Origin: Bradyrhizobium sp. AUGA SZCCT0176
Lineage (GTDB): Bacteria; Pseudomonadota; Alphaproteobacteria; Rhizobiales; Xanthobacteraceae
Assembly: GCF_018130145.1 (NCBI RefSeq)
Contig: NZ_JAFCMB010000001.1
Coordinates: 744,001-808,000 of the forward strand
Length of the DNA stretch: 64,000 nucleotides
Reading direction: 5' to 3'
Shown here: in pieces, positions 34,694 through 43,604 of the stretch
How positions within the stretch are numbered: position 1 is the first letter of the stretch
Layout: every line of letters starts with the position of its first letter
Position numbers and translations under genes: made by a program
Notes under the pieces: model-generated
Databases searched by the model: none
What the model was told of the DNA's origin: nothing
What the model saw: the letters and a program-made list of their open reading frames with translations, nothing else

Positions 34694-36262
34694 CTAGATT
34701 TCCTTGCGTTGCATCGCACCTGCGATGTGATCCGCCTGTCGGATCGCCAATGAGACGATCGTCAGCGTCGGATTGCAGGCAGCTCCGCTGGTGAACTGGC
34801 TGCCGTCGGAAATGAACAGATTCTTGATGTCGTGCGTCCGCCCGAACTTGTTGACCACGCCATCCCTTGGCTTCTCGCTCATCCGGTTGGTGCCCAGATT
34901 GTGGGTGCTGGGATAGGGCGGCGTCGGATAGGTCACCGTGGCGCCGATCGCCTCGTAGACGGCGGCACCCTGCTTGTAGGCGTGATTGCGCATCGCGATG
35001 TCGTTGGGATGGTCGTCGAAATGCACACTCGCCACGGCCATGCCGAACTTGTCCTTGGCCTTGGGATCCAGCGTGATGCGGTTGGTTTCCTGCGGCATGT
35101 CCTCGCCGACCAGCCACATGCCGGCCATGCGCGGATAGGCCTCCATCGCGGCTGAGAACGGCCGTCCCCACGCGCCCGGATTGAGGAACGCCGCCATGAA
35201 GGGCACACCGATCGACAGCGTTTCCATCTCGTAACCGCCGACGAACCCACGCTTTGGATTGTTGGTGGCCTCATCCCGGATGATGCCGGCCATCGTGGTG
35301 CCGCGATACATATGCACCGACTTCTCGAACGCCGCGTAGACGCTGCCGGTCATGTGCCGCATGTAGTTGCGGCCGACCTGGCCGGACGAATTGGCAAGAC
35401 CGTCGGGGAACATGGTCGATGCGCTGTTGAGCAACAGACGCGGGCTCTCGATCGAGTTGCCGGCAACCGCCACCACGCGCGCCTTCTGGCGTTGCATCGC
35501 GCCTGACGCGTCGGCATAGACGACGCCGGTCACTTTGCCCGATGCATCGTGCTCGATCTTGATCGCCATGCTGTTGGGCCGCACCTCGAGATTCCCGGTG
35601 TCTTCACCCTTTGGAATCTCGGTATAGAGCGTCGACCACTTCGCACCGGACTTGCAGCCCTGGAAGCAGAATCCGATCTGCTGGCAGGCGGCGCGCCCAT
35701 CGCGGGGCTCGCTGTTGATGGCCATGTTGCCCGTATGCACGGTCTTGTAGCCGAGCTTCCTGGCGCCGGCCTCGAGCACCCTGAAATTATTGTTGCCGGG
35801 CAGGCCGGGAATGCCGTTGGTGCGCGTCACGCCCATCTTGTTTTCGGCCTTGGCGTACCATGGCTCCATTTCGGCGAGCGTGATCGGCCAATCCAGCAGG
35901 TTCGCGCCGGGCAATCCGCCATAGGTCGTCTTCACCCTGAATTCGTGCTCGTCGAAACGCAGCGACGCCCCGGCCCAGTGGGTCGTCGAGCCACCGACGG
36001 CCTTGACGATCCAGGCCGGCAGGTTGGCGAAGTCCTTGGCGACCCGCCAGCTTCCCGACGTGGTGCGCATGTCGGTCCATGCGAGCTGGGTAAAGCTCTC
36101 CCATTCGTCGTTGACGAAGTCATGGTTCTCGATGCGGGCGCCGGCTTCGAGGATCACGACCTTGACGCCCTTCTGTGCAAGTTCATTGCCCAATGTTCCG
36201 CCGCCGGCGCCTGAGCCCACGATCACCACCACGCCGCTATCATTCAGATCGAATTTTGCCAT
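34694..36262 (-). CDS. GMC-type FAD oxidoreductase (gluconate/sugar dehydrogenase large subunit)
   Basis: A 522-residue flavoprotein of the glucose-methanol-choline family. FAD motif VIVGSGAGGGTLGNELAQKG lies near residue 13; the GGSTTHWAG region binds the flavin; the C-terminal stretch SDGSQFTSGAACNPTLT belongs to the substrate domain. Together with the next small-subunit gene it resembles membrane-bound gluconate 2-dehydrogenase or related sugar dehydrogenases, which pass electrons to a cytochrome c subunit. No such cytochrome gene is adjacent. There is no signal peptide on this subunit; export with its Tat-tagged partner is the likely route. A GGAGG site precedes ATG 36262. Confidence 0.85.
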   Translation of the reverse strand: MAKFDLNDSGVVVIVGSGAGGGTLGNELAQKGVKVVILEAGARIENHDFVNDEWESFTQLAWTDMRTTSGSWRVAKDFANLPAWIVKAVGGSTTHWAGASLRFDEHEFRVKTTYGGLPGANLLDWPITLAEMEPWYAKAENKMGVTRTNGIPGLPGNNNFRVLEAGARKLGYKTVHTGNMAINSEPRDGRAACQQIGFCFQGCKSGAKWSTLYTEIPKGEDTGNLEVRPNSMAIKIEHDASGKVTGVVYADASGAMQRQKARVVAVAGNSIESPRLLLNSASTMFPDGLANSSGQVGRNYMRHMTGSVYAAFEKSVHMYRGTTMAGIIRDEATNNPKRGFVGGYEMETLSIGVPFMAAFLNPGAWGRPFSAAMEAYPRMAGMWLVGEDMPQETNRITLDPKAKDKFGMAVASVHFDDHPNDIAMRNHAYKQGAAVYEAIGATVTYPTPPYPSTHNLGTNRMSEKPRDGVVNKFGRTHDIKNLFISDGSQFTSGAACNPTLTIVSLAIRQADHIAGAMQRKEI

Positions 36263-36302
36263 TTGGATTCCTCCTCACCGCTGTTTGTTGAGTTGCCTGG
36301 GC

Positions 36303-36851
36303 CTAGACCTTCGGCAGCCAGTCGATGTCGGCGAAGCCACGTTTGATGTAGCCGCCATGCTCGGCGGAGGAACCTTCGTAACCGAACTTCGGCCACAGCT
36401 CTTTTTGGTTGTAGAGCGAGACGACGAGGTCGCCACGAATCTTCTGGAAGAATGCGGTCTGCTCGATCCGCTGCAGCAACACCACGCGGTCCGCTTCCCA
36501 GGGCACCTGGGCATAGGCAACCTTGTGTCGGTCGTTGGCGTCCTGATCCAGCCGCGTGACGCCGTCATTGATCAGCGACTTCACCGCCGGGTCCTTCGCC
36601 GCCTTGCCGTCCCATGGCTTGATCGCGGTGATGTAATAGCTGTCGCCGAGAAAATCGTGCGGATAGATATCGCGCGCCATCTTGACCAGTGTCTTGAGTG
36701 TCGCAGGGGTCAACGACGTGGCGTCGTCGGCCCAGGCTTCACCAATGCCGAGACCTGCGCTGGTCGCAATCGCAACGGCCGGTACCGCGGTTGCCGCGCC
36801 TTGGAGAAAGATGCGGCGATTGTATTTGCTTCGACGATCGACTTCTCTCAT
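36303..36851 (-). CDS. Gluconate 2-dehydrogenase subunit 3-family protein with Tat signal
   Basis: A 182-residue protein of the small-subunit family that pairs with GMC oxidoreductases. The twin-arginine signal NRRIFLQGAATAVPAVAIAT is clear, cleaved around GEAWADD. The family core (MARDIYPHDFLGDSYY, ITAIKPWDGKAAKDP) is present. Export through Tat fits a folded complex that includes its FAD partner (hitchhiker export). ATG 36851 has GGAGG before it. The GMC gene starts 40 bases downstream, so they form an operon. Confidence 0.87.
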   Translation of the reverse strand: MREVDRRSKYNRRIFLQGAATAVPAVAIATSAGLGIGEAWADDATSLTPATLKTLVKMARDIYPHDFLGDSYYITAIKPWDGKAAKDPAVKSLINDGVTRLDQDANDRHKVAYAQVPWEADRVVLLQRIEQTAFFQKIRGDLVVSLYNQKELWPKFGYEGSSAEHGGYIKRGFADIDWLPKV

Positions 36852-36883
36852 GGGTTCCTCCATTGAACGTTTATTGATTGCGA

Positions 36884-37279
36884 CTAACCGAAGCGGCCAC
36901 CCCGCTGGATCACTTCGATCTTGTAACCGTCGGGGTCGGCGACGAAGAAAAAGCGCGCCAGCGTCCGGCCGTCATGCTTGAAGTCGCGCAGCGGTCCGGG
37001 CGACAGTTTTCCCTGTTCGAGCCGGGCATGTTCGGCATCGACGTCGTCGACGACAACGGCGAGATGGCCGTAGCCATCGCCGAGGGAGTAGGGCTCCTTG
37101 CGATCGTAATTGACGGTCAGTTCGACCTCGAAGGGCGAGGAGGGATGGCGCAGATAGATCAGCGCAAAATCCGGAAACTTAAGATGATCGGCGACTTCGA
37201 GCCCGAAGGCGCGCGCGTAAAAGTCCAGCGACTTCGCCTCGTCGAGCACGCGGATCATCGAATGAACGGGTTTTGCCAT
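36884..37279 (-). CDS. VOC-family lactoylglutathione lyase-like protein
   Basis: A 131-residue glyoxalase I-like protein. It begins MAKPVHSMIRVLDEAKSLDF, with EVELTVNYDR, GHLAVVVDD and the closing DPDGYKIEVIQRGGRFG, giving a typical set of metal ligands H-E-H-E. If it is a true GloA, it would convert hemithioacetal of methylglyoxal and glutathione to S-lactoylglutathione. It lies directly upstream of the sugar dehydrogenase pair on the same strand, only 33 bases away, so it may share their transcript. AGGAG precedes the ATG. Confidence 0.85.
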   Translation of the reverse strand: MAKPVHSMIRVLDEAKSLDFYARAFGLEVADHLKFPDFALIYLRHPSSPFEVELTVNYDRKEPYSLGDGYGHLAVVVDDVDAEHARLEQGKLSPGPLRDFKHDGRTLARFFFVADPDGYKIEVIQRGGRFG

Positions 37280-37529
37280 TCAGTTCAGCTCCTTTGGGCA
37301 GGCGATGATGGCCATTCGCGTGCACAGAATTTAGGTCGCTGTCCGGAAGCGGTGGTAGTAGCGGGCTGTTTCACGGCAGAACAAAAGCGGCCATGCTGCG
37401 GGTCGGGTTCCAGCAACGGGCGAGATCGGGGTGCTAAAAAAACTTGCCAGTCCGCGAACCGGAAGCCCGGCGGGGCGGCTCTATGACACGAGAACGCATG
37501 AGTTCTCTCGTGAAATCAAAGGAGCTAGA

Positions 37530-37736
37530 ATGTTCTATCGCAAGAATCTGCCGGGCTGGGAGCGGGCGATGCGGGGTATCGGGGGCATCATGATGATCGC
37601 CTATGGGCTGATGGCGATGCCGGGCACGATGGCTGGCTATGCGATCGCCGCTGCCGGAGCGGTCGCGATCGCGACCGGATTCTTCGGATTCTGCCCGATG
37701 TGCGCCATGGTCGGCCGCCGGCTGCCCTCGCCATGA
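37530..37736 (+). CDS. DUF2892 (YgaP-type) small membrane protein
   Basis: A 68-residue inner-membrane protein of the DUF2892 family. Two hydrophobic helices are visible (GGIMMIAYGLMAMPG and GYAIAAAGAVAIATGFFGF), then the short CPMCAMVGR tail with two cysteines, typical of this family. Related domains occur at the C-terminus of the rhodanese YgaP. ATG 37530 follows AAAGGAG. It overlaps the sigma factor gene by four bases (ATGA). The cysteine pair could sense redox or metal, but that is speculation. Confidence 0.75.
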   Translation: MFYRKNLPGWERAMRGIGGIMMIAYGLMAMPGTMAGYAIAAAGAVAIATGFFGFCPMCAMVGRRLPSP

Positions 37737-38266
37737 ATGCGCTTGTCCGAGCAAGCCGCTGCGATCCCGGACTGATCGAGGCGGCGCGGGGCGGGGACGC
37801 CGATGCGCTGGTGTCGCTGATATCAGCGGCGCAGCCCGATATCCGTCGCTATGCGGCGCGCAATTGCCGCGCGGCCGACATTGATGATGCGGTTCAGGAA
37901 ACGCTGCTGCTGCTCTACCGGCGCGTCGGAACGCTGCGGGCGGTGACGTCGTTCTCGGCGTGGCTGTTCGCGGTCGCGCGGCGCGCCTGTCTGCGGCTCT
38001 TGCGCCGGTCGATCGGAATGACCGACGCGCCGGCGGAAGACACCGAGGCGCGTCTGGCGCATTGGCGTCCTGAAGACCTTCGCATCGATCTTTCGCGCGC
38101 CATCCAGTCGCTGCCCGAGCATTATCGCGAAGTGATCCTGCTGCGCGACATCGAGGAATTGTCGATTGACGAGATCGCCGGCGTGCTCGGCCTGACCCGC
38201 GAAAGCGTCAAGGCGCGCATTCACCGCGCGCGGATCATGATCCGGGAATATTTGATTCGCGACTGA
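37733..38266 (+). CDS. ECF-family RNA polymerase sigma factor
   Basis: A 177-residue sigma-70 factor of the extracytoplasmic-function type. Region 2 has RRYAARNCRAADIDDAVQET and the YRRVGTLRAVTSFSAWLFAV core; region 4 has LPEHYREVILLRDIEELSID and AGVLGLTRESVKARIHRAR (helix-turn-helix). ATG 37733 overlaps the stop of the DUF2892 gene by four bases, so translation is coupled. No anti-sigma gene lies next to it. This is unusual for ECF factors and leaves its control unknown; the coupled membrane protein is the only candidate partner. Confidence 0.9.
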   Translation: MNALVRASRCDPGLIEAARGGDADALVSLISAAQPDIRRYAARNCRAADIDDAVQETLLLLYRRVGTLRAVTSFSAWLFAVARRACLRLLRRSIGMTDAPAEDTEARLAHWRPEDLRIDLSRAIQSLPEHYREVILLRDIEELSIDEIAGVLGLTRESVKARIHRARIMIREYLIRD

Positions 38267-38479
38267 CACAACAACAGTTCCACATGCCGCATATTGGGTC
38301 GATCCGTGGCCAAGTTTTCGCGAAATTGCCCCGAAATCCCTAAACGAAGACCACACGGCGCGGATTGTCTGGCGGCGTGCGCCGTTCGTGACAAATCGCT
38401 CAACGCGATGAGCAGCCCCGGACGGATGGCGCATGGAACAACAGAACCGCTCATCGTGAATCAAACCCAGGAGAACTGA

Positions 38480-38776
38480 ATGAAGTTAGTGAAAACCTCG
38501 GCGATCGCGCTTGCCATCTCGGCCATGGTGGCCGGTCCCGTGCTGGCGCAGGGTGCCTCGTCCGATAGCAAGATCCGCGGCGGCGTGCAGGGCAAGAGCC
38601 AGATGCAGGGCGGGACGTCGGCCACCGACGACGAGGAACTCAATGCACAGCCGAGCGCGGCCGGACAGAAGGCCGCGAAGACCGGTGCGAAGGGCACCGT
38701 CGGCGCCGGCAGTGGCGCGGCCAAGGGCACTGGCGGTGCAGCCGGCGATACCGCGACCGGCGGCAAGCGCTACTAG
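38480..38776 (+). CDS. Small exported glycine/alanine-rich protein
   Basis: A 98-residue protein with a clear signal peptide (MKLVKTSAIALAISAMVAGPVLAQG). The mature part is low-complexity, rich in glycine, serine, alanine, lysine and threonine, with no cysteine or membrane segment. No known domain is recognised. The ATG follows AGGAG. It lies downstream of the ECF sigma gene (213-base gap) and has its own terminator at 38813-38845, so it could be a target of that sigma factor, which is inferred only from position. A similar small exported protein lies at 39469-39705. Confidence 0.6.
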   Translation: MKLVKTSAIALAISAMVAGPVLAQGASSDSKIRGGVQGKSQMQGGTSATDDEELNAQPSAAGQKAAKTGAKGTVGAGSGAAKGTGGAAGDTATGGKRY

Positions 38777-38812
38777 TACCGCGCGCTTCAGCAGGTTCCA
38801 CTTACAACTCGG

Positions 38813-38845
38813 AAACTCCGGTCGCGCGTCGGCCGGAGTTTTTTC
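38813..38845 (+). terminator. Rho-independent terminator
   Basis: Stem aactccgg / ccggagtt with a G+C loop between, followed by a run of T. It ends the transcript of the small glycine-rich protein gene. Confidence 0.8.
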
Positions 38846-38902
38846 TGACTCAATCAGAACCGAAGCTCTGGCGCAGCAGACCAATGCTCGCCGCAAACTC
38901 CG

Positions 38903-39322
38903 TCAGTCGTCGAAGCGCACCGCGCCGCGCTTCGACTTGACGTCGCTGCGGCTCTTCTTGCCCTCCAGCCGCCGTTGTTTGGATCCGAAAGTCGGCTTGG
39001 TCGCGCGCCGCGGCACCGGCCTCACCATGGCTTCGCGCAACAGTTCGAGCAGGCGGTCGATGGCATCGGCGCGGTTGCGCTCCTGGGTACGGAAGCGCTG
39101 GGCGTGGATCACGATCACGCCTTCCTTGGTCATGCGCTGGCCGGCGAGCCGGTTGAGCCGCAGAGCGGCGTCTTCCGGCAGCGTGATCTTGCGCGTGTCG
39201 AAACGCAATTGCGCGGCGGTCGAGAGCTTGTTGACGTTCTGCCCGCCCGGACCCGAAGCGCGGACGAAGTCGATCTCGATGTCGTTTTCGTCGATCGTGA
39301 GGTCGCGGGAAATCCGCAGCAT
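38903..39322 (-). CDS. arfB: Peptidyl-tRNA hydrolase ArfB-type ribosome rescue factor
   Basis: Hydrolyses peptidyl-tRNA on stalled ribosomes lacking a stop codon, or nearly so. The 138-residue protein carries the catalytic SGPGGQNVNKLSTAAQLRF (GGQ) motif and a basic C-terminal tail (RPVPRRATKPTFGSKQRRLE onward) that inserts into the mRNA channel in known ArfB. ATG 39322 is used; the frame extends to 39358. This is the last gene before the small glycine-rich protein at 39469 on the same strand. Confidence 0.9.
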   Translation of the reverse strand: MLRISRDLTIDENDIEIDFVRASGPGGQNVNKLSTAAQLRFDTRKITLPEDAALRLNRLAGQRMTKEGVIVIHAQRFRTQERNRADAIDRLLELLREAMVRPVPRRATKPTFGSKQRRLEGKKSRSDVKSKRGAVRFDD

Positions 39323-39468
39323 GGCGTCACCGGGAAAGAAGAAGGAATCGGTGGGCACAAGATAGCGGTTTTGCGCGCGGCGCTGAAGGAAGATGCGTTC
39401 GCTGCCCTGGGTGCCGCCTCGGCTAACCGAGGCGGCGTCAATTTTTCATCGCCAACGGCGGAAGTGCC

Positions 39469-39705
39469 TTATCTTTTGGTCCCGCCCGGTTGGCCGGTGA
39501 TGGATTGGGTGCCGCCACCCTTCGCGCCTCCGCCCCCGCCCATGCGGTCGCTGGTGTTCGACTTGCTGCTCTTGACAGTGGTTGCCCGCGCGACCGGCTC
39601 TTGCGATGTCGTCGGCCCCTTCTTTTCCACCGCGAAGCCGGCCGTGGTTGTGACGAGCATGAGCAAGCTGCCGCATAGCAGCGGTCCGATCAAACGAATT
39701 GTCAT
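39469..39705 (-). CDS. Small exported glycine-rich protein
   Basis: A 78-residue protein with a signal peptide (MTIRLIGPLLCGSLLMLVTT then AGFA) and a basic, serine/threonine- and glycine-rich mature part including a GGGGGAKGGG stretch. It resembles in style the exported protein at 38480-38776; the two flank arfB. No domain is recognised. The ATG is preceded by GGGGAG about ten bases upstream. The frame is open further to 39951 but the extra residues do not look native. Confidence 0.55.
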   Translation of the reverse strand: MTIRLIGPLLCGSLLMLVTTTAGFAVEKKGPTTSQEPVARATTVKSSKSNTSDRMGGGGGAKGGGTQSITGQPGGTKR

Positions 39706-39857
39706 GATGTTCGCTCCCCGGAATCGGTCGCCGCATAGGCACCGATGCCGCAGCGACCCTATACCTGCGGAGCCTGTCCACCTACCTCCAAACAGACGCC
39801 TACCGGCTGTTTCGACCCAACCGCGTCCGGGACAGGAATCTCTGTGCGAGGCAGGGT

Positions 39858-41231
39858 CTAGTTCGCTTTCGGCGGCGGCGCAGCAACGGCCGGCTGGGCG
39901 GCAGCTTGCGGGGCGCGGCCGACGATCACGGTGAGCAGGCCCTTGCCCCACAGCAGCTGTGCGGCCTTTTTGGCGTCGTCGAGCGTCACGGCGTCGACGA
40001 GGGCGTTGCGCCGTTCGATGTAATCGATAGGAAGCTTGTCGAGCTGGTATTGCAGCAGCGCCGCGGCGAGCTTCGAGGAGGTGTCGAGCGCCAGCATCTG
40101 CGAGCCCTTCAGATAGGACTTGGCCTCGTCCAGTTCCTTCTGGGTCGGGCCGTCCTCGGCGATACGGCGGATCTCCTTTTCAATGGCGTCGACCGTTTCA
40201 CCGGCGCGGTCGGCGCGGGTGCCGGTATTGCCTACGAACAAGGCGGAGCGGTCCATCCAGAGCAGGGATTCAGAAATCGAATAAGCCAGCCCGCGTTTTT
40301 CGCGGACTTCCCTGTAAAGCCGCGACGATGATCCGCCACCGAGGATATGGTTCACGACATAGCCGGCCATGAAATCCGGATCATGGCGACGGATGCCGGG
40401 GCCGCCGAACATGACCACGGTTTGCGGCACGTCGAGCGGAACGAAGGCGCGCTGCGGCGGCTGGGCGGCCTGGATTTCGGCGACCGGCGTCAGGCTGGCT
40501 TTGGCTGGCAATCCGCCGAACGTCTTGTCGAGGAGTTTGCCGAGCGTGTCGGCGTCGACATCGCCCACCACGGATATCCGCAATGTGTCTTTGGCGATGA
40601 TGCGGCCGGCATAGGCCTTCATGTCCGACACGTCGATATTGGGCACGCTGTCCAGCGTGCCGTTGGACGGACGGCCATAGGGATGATCGCCGAACGCGAC
40701 TTCCAGGAACTTGCGGCTCGCCAGCGAGGAGGGGTTGGTGGTCTCGCGCCGCAGACTGGAGATCACCTGCGCGCGGATGCGCTCGACGTCGGCGGCGTCG
40801 AAACGCGCCGAGGTCAATGCCAGCTGCAGCAGGTTGAAGGCTTCGTCCTTGTTGTCCTTGAGCATGCGCAGCGAGCCGCGGAAATAATCCCGCGTCGATG
40901 AGAAGCTGAGCTCGATGGCGCGCCGGTCAAGCCGCTCGTGAAAGGTCTTGGAGTCGAGATCGCCAGCACCTTCGTCGAGCAGACCGGCGACCAGGTTGCC
41001 GGTGCCGGGCTTGTCGGCCGGGTCCTGGCTCGAGCCGCCGCGGAAGGCATATTCCATCGCGATCAGGGGCACGGTGGCGTCCTGCACGAACCAGGCTTCA
41101 ATGCCGCCGGGTGACACCAGGCGCTGGATTTTCGCGGCGGCGTGCGATGGTGCCGGGGTCAGCAACAGCAGTGCCGCGAGGGCGGCAATGGTTGATGTGA
41201 AGCGCCGAGCGCCAATCGAAAAATGGATCAC
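39858..41231 (-). CDS. M16-family peptidase partner, no HxxEH motif
   Basis: A 457-residue M16 (insulinase/processing-peptidase) protein with a signal peptide at about residues 10-30. In the position of the catalytic HxxEH it has GAGDLDSKTFHERLD, so the zinc site is lost. It most likely pairs with the active partner encoded just upstream, as PMPCB-type and rhizobial M16 pairs do, helping to bind substrate peptides. GTG 41231 overlaps the stop of the partner gene (GTGA). Start codons further upstream in the frame are not preferred. Confidence 0.85.
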   Translation of the reverse strand: MIHFSIGARRFTSTIAALAALLLLTPAPSHAAAKIQRLVSPGGIEAWFVQDATVPLIAMEYAFRGGSSQDPADKPGTGNLVAGLLDEGAGDLDSKTFHERLDRRAIELSFSSTRDYFRGSLRMLKDNKDEAFNLLQLALTSARFDAADVERIRAQVISSLRRETTNPSSLASRKFLEVAFGDHPYGRPSNGTLDSVPNIDVSDMKAYAGRIIAKDTLRISVVGDVDADTLGKLLDKTFGGLPAKASLTPVAEIQAAQPPQRAFVPLDVPQTVVMFGGPGIRRHDPDFMAGYVVNHILGGGSSSRLYREVREKRGLAYSISESLLWMDRSALFVGNTGTRADRAGETVDAIEKEIRRIAEDGPTQKELDEAKSYLKGSQMLALDTSSKLAAALLQYQLDKLPIDYIERRNALVDAVTLDDAKKAAQLLWGKGLLTVIVGRAPQAAAQPAVAAPPPKAN

Positions 41232-42619
41232 GAGCGCTTCTCCTCGCGTTTCGGCGTGGGGTCCTTGATCAGGTAACCCGTCACCGAACGCTTCTTGTCG
41301 AGCCATTTATGGGCGGCGTCACGGACCTGTTCGGCGGTGACGGCGCGGATGCGATCAGGCCAGCTGCGGATGTCCTCGATGCTCAGGCCCGTGGTGAGCG
41401 CGCCGCCATACCAGCGCGCCAGCGTCGCCTGATTGTCCTGCGCGTAGATCGCCTCCGCGATCAGCTGGGTCTTGACCCGTTCGATATCCTCGGCGCGGGC
41501 GGGATTTTGGATGACGTCCGTTATCACGTCGTCGATCGCCTGCTCGACTGCCGAGAACTCCACGCCGGGTTTCGGCGAGACCGAGATCGAGAATTGCGAC
41601 GGATCGAGCGAGGTGCCCTGATAGCCGGCACCGGCGTTGATCGCGAGCGGGCGGTCGATCACCAGCGCGCGGTAGAGATAGGAGTTGGAGCCGCCGCCCA
41701 TCAGTTGCGCAAGCACGTCGAGCGCCGGGCTTTCGCCGGCGGCCGCGGTCGTCGAGGAGGGAACGAGGTAATAGCGCCGCAGGCCGGGCTGTTCGACGCG
41801 CGGATCGGACAGCGTCACGGTGCGCGGTGCGGCGGGTGCCGGCTCCTGCGGACGAATGCGCTGCGCGGGAATCGCCGGCTGTGCAGGCACCGCGCCATAG
41901 GCGTGCTCTACCATCGGGCGGACCTCCTTGGCGTCGACATCGCCGGCAATCACCAGGGTGGCGTTGTTCGGCGCGTAGAAGCGCTTGTAGAACGCCAACG
42001 CGTCCTCGCGGTCGAGCTTCTCGATCTCCTGTCGCCAGCCGATCACGGGGCGGCCATAGGGATGGTTGAGATACAGCGCGGCCATCATCTGTTCGTTCAG
42101 CCGCGCGTCCGGGTTGTTGGCGACCCGCATGTTGTATTCCTCGAGCACGACGTCGCGCTCGGGCAGAACATTTTCGTCCTTCAGAATGAGGCCGGTCATG
42201 CGGTCGGCCTCGAATTCCATCATCCGGCCGAGCTGGTCGCGCGGCACGCGCTGGAAATAGCCGGTATAGTCGACCGAGGTGAAGGCGTTTTCGTTGCCGC
42301 CGATCCGGCGCACGGTTTCAGAGAATTCACCGGCGGGATGCTTGGCAGTGCCCTTGAACATCAAATGCTCGAGGAAATGCGCCAGTCCCGATTTGCCCGG
42401 CGTCTCGTCGGCGGAGCCGACCTTGTACCAGATCATCTGCGTCACTACGGGGGTGCGGTGATCGGGGATCACCACCACCTGCAGGCCGTTGCCAAGCGTG
42501 AAGCTGGCGGGACGCTCCGACGTCACCGTGGTCTGGGCCGGCGCGCCGCCGGGGGAAAAAGCGATTGTCGAAATCAAAACGGCAGCGAGCGAAACGGCAA
42601 AGCGATGTGGGGACATCAT
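41228..42619 (-). CDS. M16-family zinc metallopeptidase, active partner
   Basis: A 463-residue M16 peptidase with the zinc motif HFLEH (in GLAHFLEHLMFKGT), the downstream glutamate region VVLEEYNMR and the second domain substrate-binding residues. A signal peptide lies at the start (MMSPHRFAVSLAAVLISTIA then FSPGG), so it works in the periplasm, degrading or processing peptides. It starts at ATG 42619 or 42616 and overlaps the inactive partner gene by four bases. The two proteins are expected to form a dimer. Confidence 0.88.
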   Translation of the reverse strand: MMSPHRFAVSLAAVLISTIAFSPGGAPAQTTVTSERPASFTLGNGLQVVVIPDHRTPVVTQMIWYKVGSADETPGKSGLAHFLEHLMFKGTAKHPAGEFSETVRRIGGNENAFTSVDYTGYFQRVPRDQLGRMMEFEADRMTGLILKDENVLPERDVVLEEYNMRVANNPDARLNEQMMAALYLNHPYGRPVIGWRQEIEKLDREDALAFYKRFYAPNNATLVIAGDVDAKEVRPMVEHAYGAVPAQPAIPAQRIRPQEPAPAAPRTVTLSDPRVEQPGLRRYYLVPSSTTAAAGESPALDVLAQLMGGGSNSYLYRALVIDRPLAINAGAGYQGTSLDPSQFSISVSPKPGVEFSAVEQAIDDVITDVIQNPARAEDIERVKTQLIAEAIYAQDNQATLARWYGGALTTGLSIEDIRSWPDRIRAVTAEQVRDAAHKWLDKKRSVTGYLIKDPTPKREEKRS

Positions 42620-42771
42620 GACCTATCTGGAAGCCCGAACCTAAGCGTTCGGGACAAAGCCGCGGCATCGTATACCGCGCGTATCACGCCTGATGTCACG
42701 ATCCAGAGAGCAAACGCCTGGCCGTACCAACAGCGGTCCTCACAGGTGAGGGCGCGGAGCCGAAATTGGCG

Positions 42772-43497
42772 TCAGCGTTCCTTGCCCGTCATGACGTCGT
42801 ACGTCTTGTTCAGCGATTCCTTGGGCCCGGTTCCGTAGGCAAAGTTCGGCGAGGGCGTCTGGTATCCGGACGGAGGCTCGACCAGCGACTGCCGCGGCGG
42901 TTCGCCCTTGAACTCCGCCGTCTCGGACTTGTTGCCTTTGAACATGCCAAACAAGCCGCCTTCATAGCCGAGCTGCGATGGGCTCAGCAGTGGGTTGTTT
43001 TGGTTGGTGCCCGGCTGAACCGGATCGTTGTTGGTGCGGACGGGCGCGCTGGTCCTGCCGACATTGAGTTCGGATGGCGTCAGGGCACGGGCCGACAGGG
43101 CAGGATCCTTGTTGTCTTTCTTGCGGGCCGCGATCGCAGCCTTGCGGCGCGCCTCGTCCGGATCCTTTGGCCAGTTCGGTGCATTCGCTGCGGCCGAGGA
43201 GCCGGCCGGCTGCGGCAGATCGAGTTTCGGGGGTACCACCAGCGGGGAACGCTCGCGGTATTCGATGCCCCTGTTTTCCATGTTCGTGCCGCCGAGGCCG
43301 CTCATGATGTTGCCGATGATCTTTTCCTCGAAGGTCCTGTCGTCTTCGTCATCGTCATCGGCCGCGCGCACCGGACCGGCGGCCATCACGAGGCCGACGC
43401 CCAGGGCAATGGCGGCGAACCGCATCGCCCGCGTCAGCGAGGTTGTCTGCACCATCCAGAAGCTGGCTTCGGTCTCGCGCATTGCGCTCGTTCCCAT
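42772..43497 (-). CDS. Exported hypothetical protein
   Basis: A 241-residue protein with a signal peptide (about residues 25-45, ending GPVRA) and an acidic start to the mature part (ADDDDEDD). The rest is hydrophilic and proline/asparagine-rich with motifs such as GLGGTNMENRGIEYRERSPLV and ESLNKTYDVMTGKER at the end. I do not recognise the family. The start at 43497 has GGAAA upstream; 43482 is also possible. It is the first gene of the run ending at the M16 pair, but the 150-base gap makes a shared operon uncertain. Confidence 0.6.
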   Translation of the reverse strand: MGTSAMRETEASFWMVQTTSLTRAMRFAAIALGVGLVMAAGPVRAADDDDEDDRTFEEKIIGNIMSGLGGTNMENRGIEYRERSPLVVPPKLDLPQPAGSSAAANAPNWPKDPDEARRKAAIAARKKDNKDPALSARALTPSELNVGRTSAPVRTNNDPVQPGTNQNNPLLSPSQLGYEGGLFGMFKGNKSETAEFKGEPPRQSLVEPPSGYQTPSPNFAYGTGPKESLNKTYDVMTGKER

Positions 43498-43604
43498 TCA
43501 AATTTCCGCAAAACTTGCCGGGCTGGCCTTGCGACGCAATCCCGAGTTTGCAAGGCAATATTACCGCCAAGGAGCCGCCAACGTACGGCTCGTATCGACC
43601 GGGA

